Shown: positions 25,385-33,149 of the stretch, one piece after another
Layout of the letters: each line of letters starts with the position of its first letter
How positions within the stretch are numbered: position 1 is the first letter of the stretch
NCBI GenBank assembly: GCA_937959265.1
Contig: CALGMA010000005.1
Coordinates: 124,001-188,000 of the forward strand
Source of the DNA: an uncultured Anaerolineae bacterium
GTDB lineage: Bacteria; Chloroflexota; Anaerolineae; J036; Brachytrichaceae
DNA: 64,000 nt
Reading direction: 5' to 3'
The notes under the pieces: generated by a model
What the model saw: only the letters and a program-made list of their open reading frames with translations
Databases searched by the model: none
What the model was told of the DNA's origin: nothing
Made by a program: the position numbers and the translations under genes

Positions 25385-26466
25385 ATAAGGTGCAATGTGC
25401 AATCGTCGGTGCGGCCGGCTACACCGGTGGCGAGCTTCTGCGTATCCTGAACTTTCATCCTCATGCCGAGGTGACTCAGATAACCTCGCGCACTCGCATG
25501 GGCCAGTATGCGTATGGCCCCCACCCCAATCTGCGCGGTACCCGCCATGGCGGGCTTCAGTTCATCCAGCCTGATGACCTTCAGAGGACTGAAGTCCTTT
25601 TCTTGTGTTTGCCCCATGGCGAGGCGAGTGCTCAGATAGAACGCTGGTTGGGTTGTGCTGATTTTGTCGTTGACCTCAGTGCTGACTTTCGCTTAACCAA
25701 GCTATCTGCCTATGCGAAATGGTATGACGCTACACACCCAGCACCAAACTGGCTTGGGCGATTCATATACGGCCTGCCAGAGCTGACGCGCGACCGGCTG
25801 CGCGGCGCGCGCTACGCAAGCGGCGTCGGTTGCAACGCCACAGCAACCAACCTTGCCCTGTTGCCGCTCGTCCGCGCCAACATGCTTGATTTCAGTCAGC
25901 CGGTCATCGCCGACGTCAAAGTCGGCAGCAGCGAGGGCGGCGCCGAGAGCAGCGACGCATCACATCACCCTGAGCGCAGCGGCGCGGTGCGTTCCTATGC
26001 GCCGGCCGGCCACCGGCACATCGCCGAAGTCGAGCTAATGTTCGAGATGGAAACAGCCAAACTGCCTGAAGGCAGCCGGCCCAGCATTGCGCCCGCAATT
26101 CACATGACCGTGACTTCGATCGAAATGGTGCGCGGCGTGTTGGCCACCGTGCACGCCTTTCTGAGACAAGCAGCACAAGAGAAGGACCTCTGGAAAGCCT
26201 TTCGCGCATGCTACAAAGACGAACCTTTCGTCCGCATCGTCAAATCGAACACCGGCATCTTCCGACTTCCTGAGCCGAAAATTCTGGCCGGCAGCAACTG
26301 GGCCGATGTTGGCTTCGCACTGAGCGATGACGGGCGCAAGGTCACCCTGCTGTGCGCCATAGACAACCTGATGAAAGGGGCCGCCGGCAGCGCGGTGCAG
26401 TGTTTGAACGTGATGATGGGCTGGGACGAGCGCGCCGGCCTAGAATTCCCCGGATTACATCCTTGA
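25381..26466 (+). CDS. lysY: LysY, LysW-aminoadipyl phosphate reductase
   Basis: A 361-residue NADPH-dependent reductase of the ArgC/LysY family. The nucleotide-binding start is CAIVGAAGYTGGELLRIL; the catalytic Cys is in ASGVGCNATATNLALLPLV; the conserved His region is SYAPAGHRHIAEVEL, and the substrate loop KVGSSEGGAESS. It reduces LysW-gamma-aminoadipyl phosphate to the semialdehyde. The start codon overlaps the stop of lysX by four bases and lysZ follows nine bases after its stop, so expression is coupled. Confidence 0.95.
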   Translation: MNKVQCAIVGAAGYTGGELLRILNFHPHAEVTQITSRTRMGQYAYGPHPNLRGTRHGGLQFIQPDDLQRTEVLFLCLPHGEASAQIERWLGCADFVVDLSADFRLTKLSAYAKWYDATHPAPNWLGRFIYGLPELTRDRLRGARYASGVGCNATATNLALLPLVRANMLDFSQPVIADVKVGSSEGGAESSDASHHPERSGAVRSYAPAGHRHIAEVELMFEMETAKLPEGSRPSIAPAIHMTVTSIEMVRGVLATVHAFLRQAAQEKDLWKAFRACYKDEPFVRIVKSNTGIFRLPEPKILAGSNWADVGFALSDDGRKVTLLCAIDNLMKGAAGSAVQCLNVMMGWDERAGLEFPGLHP

Positions 26467-26475
26467 GCGCAACCC

Positions 26476-27282
26476 ATGATTGTGATCAAAGTCGGCGGAT
26501 CTGCCGGCATCAACTATGACCTGGTGTGCGACGACATCGCATCGCTCGTGAAAGAGGGACAGCAACTCGTGCTGGTGCACGGCGGCTCGCACGAGACAAA
26601 CGTGCTCAGCGAAAAGCTCGGCAAGCCACCCCGCATCCTCACCTCGCCGCAGGGATTCACCTCGCGCTACACAGACGCCGAGACATTGGACATCTTCGCC
26701 ATGGTGTACGCCGGCAAGATGAACACGCGCATCGTCGAGCGACTGCAAAAGCGCGGCGTGAACGCCATCGGCCTGAGTGGACTGGATGGGAGGTTGCTGG
26801 AAGGCCCGCGCAAAGCCAGCGTGCGCGCCGTGATTGACGGTCGGCAAGTGTTGGTGCACGACGACTTCACCGGCAAGGTCGAACGGGTCAACGCCGCGCT
26901 GCTTCGCTTACTCCTGGACCATGGTTACACGCCGGTCGTATCTCCGCCAGCTTGCAGCACAGCAGGTGAAGCGATCAACGTGGACGGCGATCGTGCCGCT
27001 GCCATGATCGCAGCAGCACTCGGCGCGAAGCAACTCATCGTCCTCTCAAACGTGCCCGGGTTGCTGCGCGACTTTCCCGACGAGCGCACGCTGATCCCGC
27101 GCATCGTCTACGGTGAACTCGAACAGGCGCTGTCATTCGCCGAAGGCCGAATGAAGAAGAAAGTGCTGGGCGCCAGTGAGGCCATCGCCGGCGGCGTGTC
27201 GCAGGTGATCTTCGGCGATGCGCGCATCGCCCGCCCGGTGTTCCATGCGATGAACGGCGCAGGCACAGTGATCGAGCGATAA
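26476..27282 (+). CDS. lysZ: LysZ, LysW-aminoadipate kinase
   Basis: A 268-residue amino acid kinase of the ArgB/LysZ fold: VIKVGGSAGINYDLV at the N-terminus (phosphate binding), VLVHGGSHETNVL, FTSRYTDAETLDIFAMVYAGKMNT, INVDGDRAAAMIAAALGA (nucleotide site) and GRMKKKVLGASEAIAGG near the end. It phosphorylates the aminoadipate side chain while it is attached to LysW. It acts before LysY although it follows it in the operon. It ends the first lysine block; the next gene is convergent. Confidence 0.95.
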   Translation: MIVIKVGGSAGINYDLVCDDIASLVKEGQQLVLVHGGSHETNVLSEKLGKPPRILTSPQGFTSRYTDAETLDIFAMVYAGKMNTRIVERLQKRGVNAIGLSGLDGRLLEGPRKASVRAVIDGRQVLVHDDFTGKVERVNAALLRLLLDHGYTPVVSPPACSTAGEAINVDGDRAAAMIAAALGAKQLIVLSNVPGLLRDFPDERTLIPRIVYGELEQALSFAEGRMKKKVLGASEAIAGGVSQVIFGDARIARPVFHAMNGAGTVIER

Positions 27283-27299
27283 ACGCTGAGGAGAAAGCG

Positions 27300-27416
27300 C
27301 AACGCACCGCTGATCGAGCCAGGTCATTCTCTGAAATCGCTGGGAGTGTCCTTGTGTTAATCTCCCAAAGGTTCAAGGCGACTTACGCGCCTTCGACCTG
27401 CCGCAGCGGTGCGTTG
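27300..27416. repeat. 13-bp inverted repeat spanning the gap after lysZ
   Basis: CAACGCACCGCTG (27300-27312) recurs as its exact complement at 27404-27416, 91 bases apart, in the 215-base region between convergent lysZ and the MFS gene. It could fold as a long-range stem around a 91-nt loop, or mark the ends of a small decayed element. No open frame or known RNA is recognisable inside. Confidence 0.5.
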
Positions 27417-27497
27417 TTTCTGCAAGTAATCTACACCCAGACGCAAAGGCGTCAAGTGCAAAGTATCAGATCGGACATTTGTTCTCAAGCCCTCGAA

Positions 27498-28841
27498 TCA
27501 AGATGTTGCCTGCACGGCCGGCGCGCTGATCTCGCGCGTCGCCAGAGCAAATAAGCCGACCAGGACGAGGCTGCCAATGAGGAACGGCGCCGACTCACCG
27601 AGGGTTTGATAGAGCGCCCCGCCCACAAGCGGCGCGAGCGCATTCGCGGCGCTGACCAGCGCCGCCGACACGCCCAGCATTCCACCAACCTCTGTCGCCT
27701 CAATGCGCTTGGTGATGGCGCTGTTGATCGTCGGGGCCAGCACCGAGCCGCCGATCGAAGCCGGGATCATTGCAGCGAAGATCCATATCACCCCCAACCA
27801 TCCATTCTGGCCGTCCGGCGGGAGTGCGACGTTCAGCGGTGCGGTTGCAGAGCGCTGCAGTTCGGCCAGCACGGCAGCACGCGAATACCAGGGCGGCGGC
27901 ACATGCGGCGTGAGCGCCGTCATGAGCATGCCGATCATCAACGTCACCAAACCAACGAGGATGATCCAGCGATCCCCGTAGCGGCGGCTCCACACGCGAA
28001 TGACGCCGCCGAGCATTGCCACGGTAATCAGGCCGATGAACACGAACAGGATGGCGTTGGCGCGCGCGTCGAAGCCCAGGCGATTCAGCGTGAACAGCGC
28101 CAGCAATTGCTCCATACCGCCGAAGATGAACTGTTGGGCGAACATCAAGGCCAGAAGAAAGCCGACCAGCGGATGGCGCAGCGCCGAAATCAATCCTTGA
28201 GGCGAGAGTGCATGTTGGCGCTTCACCTTGCCGCGAAGCTCGGCCGGCAGCGATTCTTTCAGCCAGAAGATCGTGAGCAGCAACGACAACAACGAGAAAG
28301 CGGCTGCCAGGAAGGCCGGCGCCTGATAATTATTGCCGCTGAGCGCCAACGCCGCAAACGCTGCCACCGGCCCAATGGTGAAGCCAATTCCAAACGCTGC
28401 GCCGATCAAAGCCAGGCCTTGCGTACGATTCTCCTCGGTCGTGTTATCCGTGATCACCGCCTGCGCGGTCGCGATGTTCGCGCCGGAGAGTCCATCAATG
28501 ACGCGCGCGACAAACAGCAACGGCAAAGCATTCGCAAGCCCCATCAGCACAAATCCGATGAATGTGCCGATCTGGCTGACGACGAGCACCGGCTTGCGGC
28601 CGAACTGGTCCGATAAACGGCCGAGAATCGGCGCGCCGATTACCTGCATGATGGGGTACGCCGCGCCCAGCAAGCCAACCATGAACGGGTTCGCGCCGAA
28701 CGACGCCGCGTAGAGCGGCAAGAGCGGCACGATGATCGTCAAGCCCAACAAGTCAACGAGCACAATGATGAAGACCGGCAACAGCCGACCCATCTCTGAC
28801 CGTGCTGCGCTTGAACGCCCTGAGGTTGAACTGCGAGACAT
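27498..28841 (-). CDS. MFS transporter, TetA-like drug exporter family
   Basis: The ATG at 28841 is set by AGGAGGAG about seven bases upstream; a TTG three bases earlier is unlikely. The 447-residue product has 12 predicted TM helices, motif A in GRLSDQFGRKPVLVV between TM2 and TM3, and VARVIDGLSGANIATAQAVITD, typical of the TetA/DHA1 exporters. GLALIGAAFGIGFTIGPV is motif C-like (antiporter motif). It is probably a proton-driven exporter. The nearby PadR repressor on the same strand is a likely regulator, as PadR often controls efflux genes (inference). Confidence 0.87.
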   Translation of the reverse strand: MSRSSTSGRSSAARSEMGRLLPVFIIVLVDLLGLTIIVPLLPLYAASFGANPFMVGLLGAAYPIMQVIGAPILGRLSDQFGRKPVLVVSQIGTFIGFVLMGLANALPLLFVARVIDGLSGANIATAQAVITDNTTEENRTQGLALIGAAFGIGFTIGPVAAFAALALSGNNYQAPAFLAAAFSLLSLLLTIFWLKESLPAELRGKVKRQHALSPQGLISALRHPLVGFLLALMFAQQFIFGGMEQLLALFTLNRLGFDARANAILFVFIGLITVAMLGGVIRVWSRRYGDRWIILVGLVTLMIGMLMTALTPHVPPPWYSRAAVLAELQRSATAPLNVALPPDGQNGWLGVIWIFAAMIPASIGGSVLAPTINSAITKRIEATEVGGMLGVSAALVSAANALAPLVGGALYQTLGESAPFLIGSLVLVGLFALATREISAPAVQATS

Positions 28842-28871
28842 CAAAACTCCTCCTTGCTGAACACAGACGAA

Positions 28872-29282
28872 TCACAGCATCCCAAACAGGAAGCTGCCGC
28901 GCAGGCGCACGACGCTGAGCAAAACGAGCAACAGTGAAGCCAGCACCAGGAAGAAGGCATTGCGGAAGCGCATCGCATCGGGTTGGTTCTTGAACATCGG
29001 CGCCATGTGCGTCAATCCGGTCGCAACCAAGCCATAGAATGCATGCTCGATGTGGACGCCGGGTCGAAAGGCGCCATTCACCCCCAGCCAGATGAGGTTG
29101 ACCAAGCCAAGCACAAACTGCACGGTGATTGCGCCGGCATAGATCGCGCCGAGCTGACGGTCTGCGGCAGTGAAGGGGCGCTTACCCAGCCAACCGGTCG
29201 CGTAGCGAACCAGCACGATGAGCGCCAGCGCCGCCAGCACCCAACGAATCAACCCATGAACTGTGATTAGCGTTGTAAGCAT
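28872..29282 (-). CDS. Small four-TM membrane protein of unknown function
   Basis: A 136-residue protein with four hydrophobic helices (residues about 7-27, 46-66, 81-97 and 109-126) and HGLIRWVLAALALIVLVRYATGW at the start. His residues in TM1 and in the HIEHAFYGLVATGLTHMAP segment could bind heme or metal, but no family name can be given. The ATG at 29282 has AAGGAG ten bases upstream. It lies 30 bases upstream of the MFS gene on the same strand and 61 bases downstream of padR, so all three may be one transcript. Confidence 0.7.
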   Translation of the reverse strand: MLTTLITVHGLIRWVLAALALIVLVRYATGWLGKRPFTAADRQLGAIYAGAITVQFVLGLVNLIWLGVNGAFRPGVHIEHAFYGLVATGLTHMAPMFKNQPDAMRFRNAFFLVLASLLLVLLSVVRLRGSFLFGML

Positions 29283-29343
29283 ATCTTCATTTCTCCTTAT
29301 GAATCAAGTAATGGTGAACGAGTTTCTACCAGAACAGAATCAG

Positions 29344-29883
29344 TCATGTGCGCTCACCATGCCGCTGCGGGACATGGCGGCGCGAGCGAATGTGCGCAAT
29401 CACTGTGTCGAGCCACCGAAGTTCACCGCGCAGATAGTGCAACTGGTGGTCTATCAAGAGTTGATAGCTCCCCTGATGCTGTGGCACGGCCTCGAACTCC
29501 GCTAACTGCGCAGACAAAGCCGCGCGCCGTTGGTTGAGCAACCGCAGCGCTTCGGCTTTGGGCAGCGCGTCTATGAACGCCAGGCCGATGTCGCTGCCGG
29601 TCTTTGCCGCTATAAACGCGCCCAGATTCTCGCGCAGCAGACGCTGGAAGGCTTCCTCGCCGGCGGGCGTCAAGCTGTAAACGCGCTTTGGGGGCCGATT
29701 CCCTTCGCGCGCTTCGCGCACAACCACCCAACCGTTCGCTTGCATCTTGTCTAACAGCACATAGGCCGTGGGCTTCTTGAGATCGGTGCAGAAGGCCAAG
29801 TTGCGCTCAATGAAGTCGTGCAACTGATAGCCGTGCATCGCGCCCTGGCGCAACAAACCGAGTAAGAGCAACTCACGTTCCAC
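29344..29883 (-). CDS. PadR-family transcriptional regulator
   Basis: A 179-residue protein with GTG start at 29883. The N-terminal winged helix reads LLLLGLLRQGAMHGYQLHDFIERN and KKPTAYVLLDKMQANGWVV, followed by the wing PPKRVYSLTPAGEEAFQRLLREN; these are the PadR hallmarks. The C-terminal half is a long helical dimerisation domain. PadR proteins repress efflux or phenolic-acid genes and release DNA on ligand binding. A palindromic site just upstream suggests autoregulation, and the MFS exporter downstream is the likely second target. Confidence 0.88.
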   Translation of the reverse strand: MERELLLLGLLRQGAMHGYQLHDFIERNLAFCTDLKKPTAYVLLDKMQANGWVVVREAREGNRPPKRVYSLTPAGEEAFQRLLRENLGAFIAAKTGSDIGLAFIDALPKAEALRLLNQRRAALSAQLAEFEAVPQHQGSYQLLIDHQLHYLRGELRWLDTVIAHIRSRRHVPQRHGERT

Positions 29884-29904
29884 CGTTGCGCTCCAATCAA
29901 AATC

Positions 29905-29930
29905 TTGAATAGTCAGGATTGACTAGTCAA
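29905..29930. promoter_or_regulatory. Palindromic operator upstream of padR
   Basis: A perfect 12-bp palindrome TTGACTAGTCAA (29919-29930) overlaps a second inverted repeat TAGTCA-GGAT-TGACTA (29910-29925). It lies 22-47 bases upstream of the padR GTG and, on the other side, about 74 bases before lysJ. On the minus strand it contains TTGACT, which could be a -35 element. It is a plausible PadR binding site and might also touch lysJ expression. It does not match the ATGT-N8-ACAT motif described for several PadR proteins, so the assignment is tentative. Confidence 0.5.
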
Positions 29931-29987
29931 AAGTATACTAAAAAAGCGCCGGGGCTGTCAAGGGGCATCACACGACTTTTTAGGTCG

Positions 29988-29993
29988 TACAAT
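29988..29993 (+). promoter_or_regulatory. -10-like TACAAT ten bases before lysJ
   Basis: TACAAT ends ten bases before the lysJ ATG at 30004 and no Shine-Dalgarno sequence intervenes. No good -35 hexamer is present at 16-18 bases, but a short inverted repeat (ACGAC at 29972-29976, GTCGT at 29984-29988) overlaps the promoter and could be an operator. The arrangement suggests a leaderless or very short-leader message. Confidence 0.5.
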
Positions 29994-30003
29994 GCCCCCC
30001 GCT

Positions 30004-31167
30004 ATGACGCACTCCATCCGGGAAGTCGAGCAGCGTTTTACCTCGGGTGTGTATCCGAAGCGCGACCTGACCCTCGTGCGCGGCAAGGACGCAACCGTAT
30101 GGGATGACGAGGGGCGCGCCTATGTGGACTGCGTGGGCGGACAAGGCGTAAGCACCCTTGGTCACGCCAACGAAGCCGTAGCCCGCGCGATTGCCGAGCA
30201 AGCGCTGACGATGATCTCGTGCCCTGAGATTTTCTACAATGACACGCGCGCGCAGTTCGAGGCGCTGCTTATATCCGTCCTGCCGGCCGAGCTGGAGCGG
30301 GTTTATCTGTGCAACAGCGGCGCCGAAGCAGTCGAGGCGGCCATCAAGTTCGCGCGCCTCAGCACCGGGCGGCCGAACATCGTGGCGACGGTGCGCGCCT
30401 TCCACGGGCGCACCTTGGGCGCGCTGAGCGCCACCTACGAGCCGAAATATCGCGAACCATTTCAACCGCTCGTGCCCGGTTTTAGCCACGTGCCTTACAA
30501 CAACATCGAGGCGCTTGCCGCGGCCGTGAACGATCAGACTGCCGCCGTCTTGATCGAAGCCGTGCAGGGCGAAGGCGGCGTCCATCCCGGCGCGCCGGAG
30601 TACTTGCGCGCCGCGCGGGAGATCACCGAACGGCATGGCGCGCTGCTAATCGTGGACGAGGTGCAGACCGGCTTTGCGCGCACCGGCCGTTGGTTTGCCG
30701 TCGAACACAGCGGCATCACTCCCGATCTGATGCCGATGGGCAAAGCCATCGCCGGAGGCGTGCCGATGGGCGCTGTAGGCATCCGCCCTACTGTAAAGAA
30801 TCTAGCCCCTGGTGTGCATGGCAGCACCTTCGGCGGCAACCCGCTGGCTTGCGCGGCCGGCATCGCCTCGATCCATGAGATGAAGCGACTCGACCTGCCC
30901 CGCCAGGCCGCCGAGAAAGGGGCTTATTTCAAAGAGCGGTTGGAAGAAGTGAACGCCCCGGTCATCCGCGAAGTGCGCGGCGCGGGATTGTTGATCGGCG
31001 TCGAGTTGAAGACGAAAGTCGCGCCCTACCTGCGCGCGCTGCAAGCCGAAGGGGTGCTGGCGTTGCCGGCCGGCCTCAACGTGCTGCGCTTTCTGCCGCC
31101 AGCAGTCATCACCTACGAACAGATTGACCTCGTCGTGGAGAAGACCGCCAAAGTCCTTGCTGCATAG
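30004..31167 (+). CDS. lysJ: LysJ, LysW-aminoadipate-semialdehyde aminotransferase
   Basis: A 387-residue class III PLP aminotransferase (ATG at 30004; 29992 is also possible). Signatures are the VGGQGVSTLGHANEAV start, LCNSGAEAVEAAIKFARLST, AFHGRTLGALSAT, LIVDEVQTGFARTGRWF, the Schiff-base Lys in LMPMGKAIAGGVPMGAVG, and GSTFGGNPLACAAG. It is of the ArgD/LysJ size and is clearly distinct from the longer GABA-type enzyme at 11623. It converts the LysW-bound semialdehyde to LysW-gamma-lysine. Genomic linkage to lysK and homocitrate synthase supports the lysine role. Confidence 0.93.
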   Translation: MTHSIREVEQRFTSGVYPKRDLTLVRGKDATVWDDEGRAYVDCVGGQGVSTLGHANEAVARAIAEQALTMISCPEIFYNDTRAQFEALLISVLPAELERVYLCNSGAEAVEAAIKFARLSTGRPNIVATVRAFHGRTLGALSATYEPKYREPFQPLVPGFSHVPYNNIEALAAAVNDQTAAVLIEAVQGEGGVHPGAPEYLRAAREITERHGALLIVDEVQTGFARTGRWFAVEHSGITPDLMPMGKAIAGGVPMGAVGIRPTVKNLAPGVHGSTFGGNPLACAAGIASIHEMKRLDLPRQAAEKGAYFKERLEEVNAPVIREVRGAGLLIGVELKTKVAPYLRALQAEGVLALPAGLNVLRFLPPAVITYEQIDLVVEKTAKVLAA

Positions 31168-31168
31168 T

Positions 31169-32038
31169 ATGACCACATTTCCACTGACAAATACCATTCC
31201 GGCCCACGAGGAGATAGAACGCCCTTCCTCGGTAGGAGAGAAAATGTTCATCCGCCATTGGAAGCCGGAGGGCGAAGTGCGCGGCTCGGCGGTGCTTGCG
31301 CACGGCGTCTTCGAGCACAGCGGGCGCTATCACCACGTCGCCGAGCGCTTCACGCGGAGCGGATATCGGGTGTGGGCGCCCGACCACTATGGGCATGGCC
31401 GTTCGGCCGGCCCGCGCGGGCACATCCAGCATCCGAATCACTTCATTGACGACCTGAAGCTCGTCGTCGAGCTGGCGACGCTGGAAACCGGACACAAGCC
31501 GATCTTGCTTGGCCACAGCATGGGCGGCGCAATCGCCGCGCTGTATGCCGTCCGACACCAGGAAACGCTGCGCGCGCTGGCGTTATCGTCGCCGGCGCTG
31601 CGCATCCATGCTTCGGACTTCGTGATCGCAATCGGACGCATAGCCAGCAACATCATCCCGGCCGCACCAATGCCCAGCGGGCTCTCGCAACCTGCGACGC
31701 ACAACGCGGCATGGGAAGCATGGAAGTCGCGTGACGCGCTTCAGCACAATCGGCTGACGCTGCGCACTGCCCGATTCATCGTGGACGCCGGCGAAGAAGC
31801 GCGCGCCAAAGCGCACACATTGGGCATCCCGGCGCTGCTGCTGGTGGCCGGCGACGACACCTACGTAGACAAGCGCGGCGCGCGAGAGTTCTTCGCGCAA
31901 TTGCCGACCGGCATCGGCGAATTTCACGAATACGCCGGCTTCTACCACGAAATCTTCAACGAGGTCGAGCGGGAGACGCCGCTCGGCGACCTAGACGCAT
32001 GGCTTGAGAAGCTGGACGAGGATTCAAGGCATGGTTGA
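31169..32038 (+). CDS. Monoacylglycerol-lipase-like alpha/beta hydrolase
   Basis: The ATG at 31169 is one base after the lysJ stop and gives 289 residues. Features are VLAHGVFEHSGRYHHVAE (oxyanion region), DHYGHGRSAGPRGHI, the nucleophile elbow LLGHSMGGAIAAL, the acid in LLVAGDDTYVDKRGAREFF, and the His in FYHEIFNEVE. This is the Serine hydrolase_4 / MAG lipase pattern. It ends within the start of lysK (eight-base overlap), so it is embedded in the lysine operon, although no role in lysine synthesis is known for this family. Confidence 0.88.
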   Translation: MTTFPLTNTIPAHEEIERPSSVGEKMFIRHWKPEGEVRGSAVLAHGVFEHSGRYHHVAERFTRSGYRVWAPDHYGHGRSAGPRGHIQHPNHFIDDLKLVVELATLETGHKPILLGHSMGGAIAALYAVRHQETLRALALSSPALRIHASDFVIAIGRIASNIIPAAPMPSGLSQPATHNAAWEAWKSRDALQHNRLTLRTARFIVDAGEEARAKAHTLGIPALLLVAGDDTYVDKRGAREFFAQLPTGIGEFHEYAGFYHEIFNEVERETPLGDLDAWLEKLDEDSRHG

Positions 32039-33125
32039 TGATCCGCAATTGCGAATGATTGCGCTGCTCGAACGATGCGTGCGCATCCCTTCGCTCAGCG
32101 GACAAGAGCGCGCGGCGGCGGAGTTCCTATGCGATGAGATGCGCCGACGCCGCTTCGACCGCGCCTTCATTGACGAGGCCGGCAACGCTATTGGCGTAGT
32201 AGGCCATGGCGCGCGCCAGATCGTGCTGCTGGGTCACATAGACACGGTAGGCGGCCATGTGCCGGTGCGCTATGAAGATGGCAAACTCTATGGACGAGGC
32301 ACGGTAGATGCCAAGGGGCCGCTGTGCGCTTTCATCCTGGCTGCCGAAGCGCTGGCCCAGGCGATTGCGCCGGAATGGCAGATCATCGTCGCCGGCGCGG
32401 TGGAAGAGGAAGCCGCAACTTCCAAAGGGGCGCGCTTCGTCGCGACGCAGTATCGGCCGGAGATGTGCATCATCGGCGAGCCGAGCGGCGCCGACGGCAT
32501 CACGCTGGGCTACAAAGGGCGCCTGCTGATTCATGCGCGCGTCGAGCGTCCGTCGCAACATACAGCAATCCCCGAACCGAGCGTCAGCGAATTGGCGGTC
32601 ATGCTGTGGAACCACGTGAGGGCGTTGGCCGACGCATGGAACGCGGACAAGCCCAAAGCCTTCGACCAATTGTTGCCATCGCTGCGCCGGATCCAGTCCG
32701 GCGACGACGGGCTGCGCGAATGGTGCGACATGGTAATCGGCGCGCGATTGCCGATCGAATTCGGGCCGGACGCGCTGCGGCGTGAGATCGAAGCCTGGCA
32801 CGCTGGAAGACCCGATGCACATTGCATCGCGTTGAACTTCAGCGGGGCCGAGCCGGCCTGGCGCGCCCCGAAAGATACGCCATTGGCGCGCGCGTTCGTA
32901 GATGCCATTCGCGCCGAAAAGATGAGGCCGGCTTTCAAGCTCAAAACAGGCACGGCCGACTTCAACGTGGTTGGGCCGGTCTGGAACTGCCCGATCATTG
33001 CCTACGGCCCGGGCGATTCATCGCTCGATCACACGCCGCACGAGCATATAGCTATTGACGAGTTCGAGAAGGCGGTTAGAGTACTGATTGCTGCGCTGCG
33101 ATCTTTAGTCGCTGCCAAGTCATGA
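32031..33125 (+). CDS. lysK: LysK, LysW-lysine hydrolase (M20 metallopeptidase)
   Basis: The ATG at 32031 gives 364 residues. The M20 dinuclear-zinc site shows in VLLGHIDTVGGHVPVR (His and, after the linker, Asp in GRGTVDAKGPLCAFI), the catalytic Glu pair in VAGAVEEEAATSKGARF, the ligand Glu in IIGEPSGADGITLGYKG, and a C-terminal His in DSSLDHTPHEHI. LysK cleaves lysine (or ornithine in the ArgE role) from LysW, releasing the carrier. It sits between the lipase-like gene and homocitrate synthase, with 24 bases to the latter. Confidence 0.93.
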   Translation: MVDDPQLRMIALLERCVRIPSLSGQERAAAEFLCDEMRRRRFDRAFIDEAGNAIGVVGHGARQIVLLGHIDTVGGHVPVRYEDGKLYGRGTVDAKGPLCAFILAAEALAQAIAPEWQIIVAGAVEEEAATSKGARFVATQYRPEMCIIGEPSGADGITLGYKGRLLIHARVERPSQHTAIPEPSVSELAVMLWNHVRALADAWNADKPKAFDQLLPSLRRIQSGDDGLREWCDMVIGARLPIEFGPDALRREIEAWHAGRPDAHCIALNFSGAEPAWRAPKDTPLARAFVDAIRAEKMRPAFKLKTGTADFNVVGPVWNCPIIAYGPGDSSLDHTPHEHIAIDEFEKAVRVLIAALRSLVAAKS

Positions 33126-33149
33126 CGCGCACAACTTCACACCGAAACC

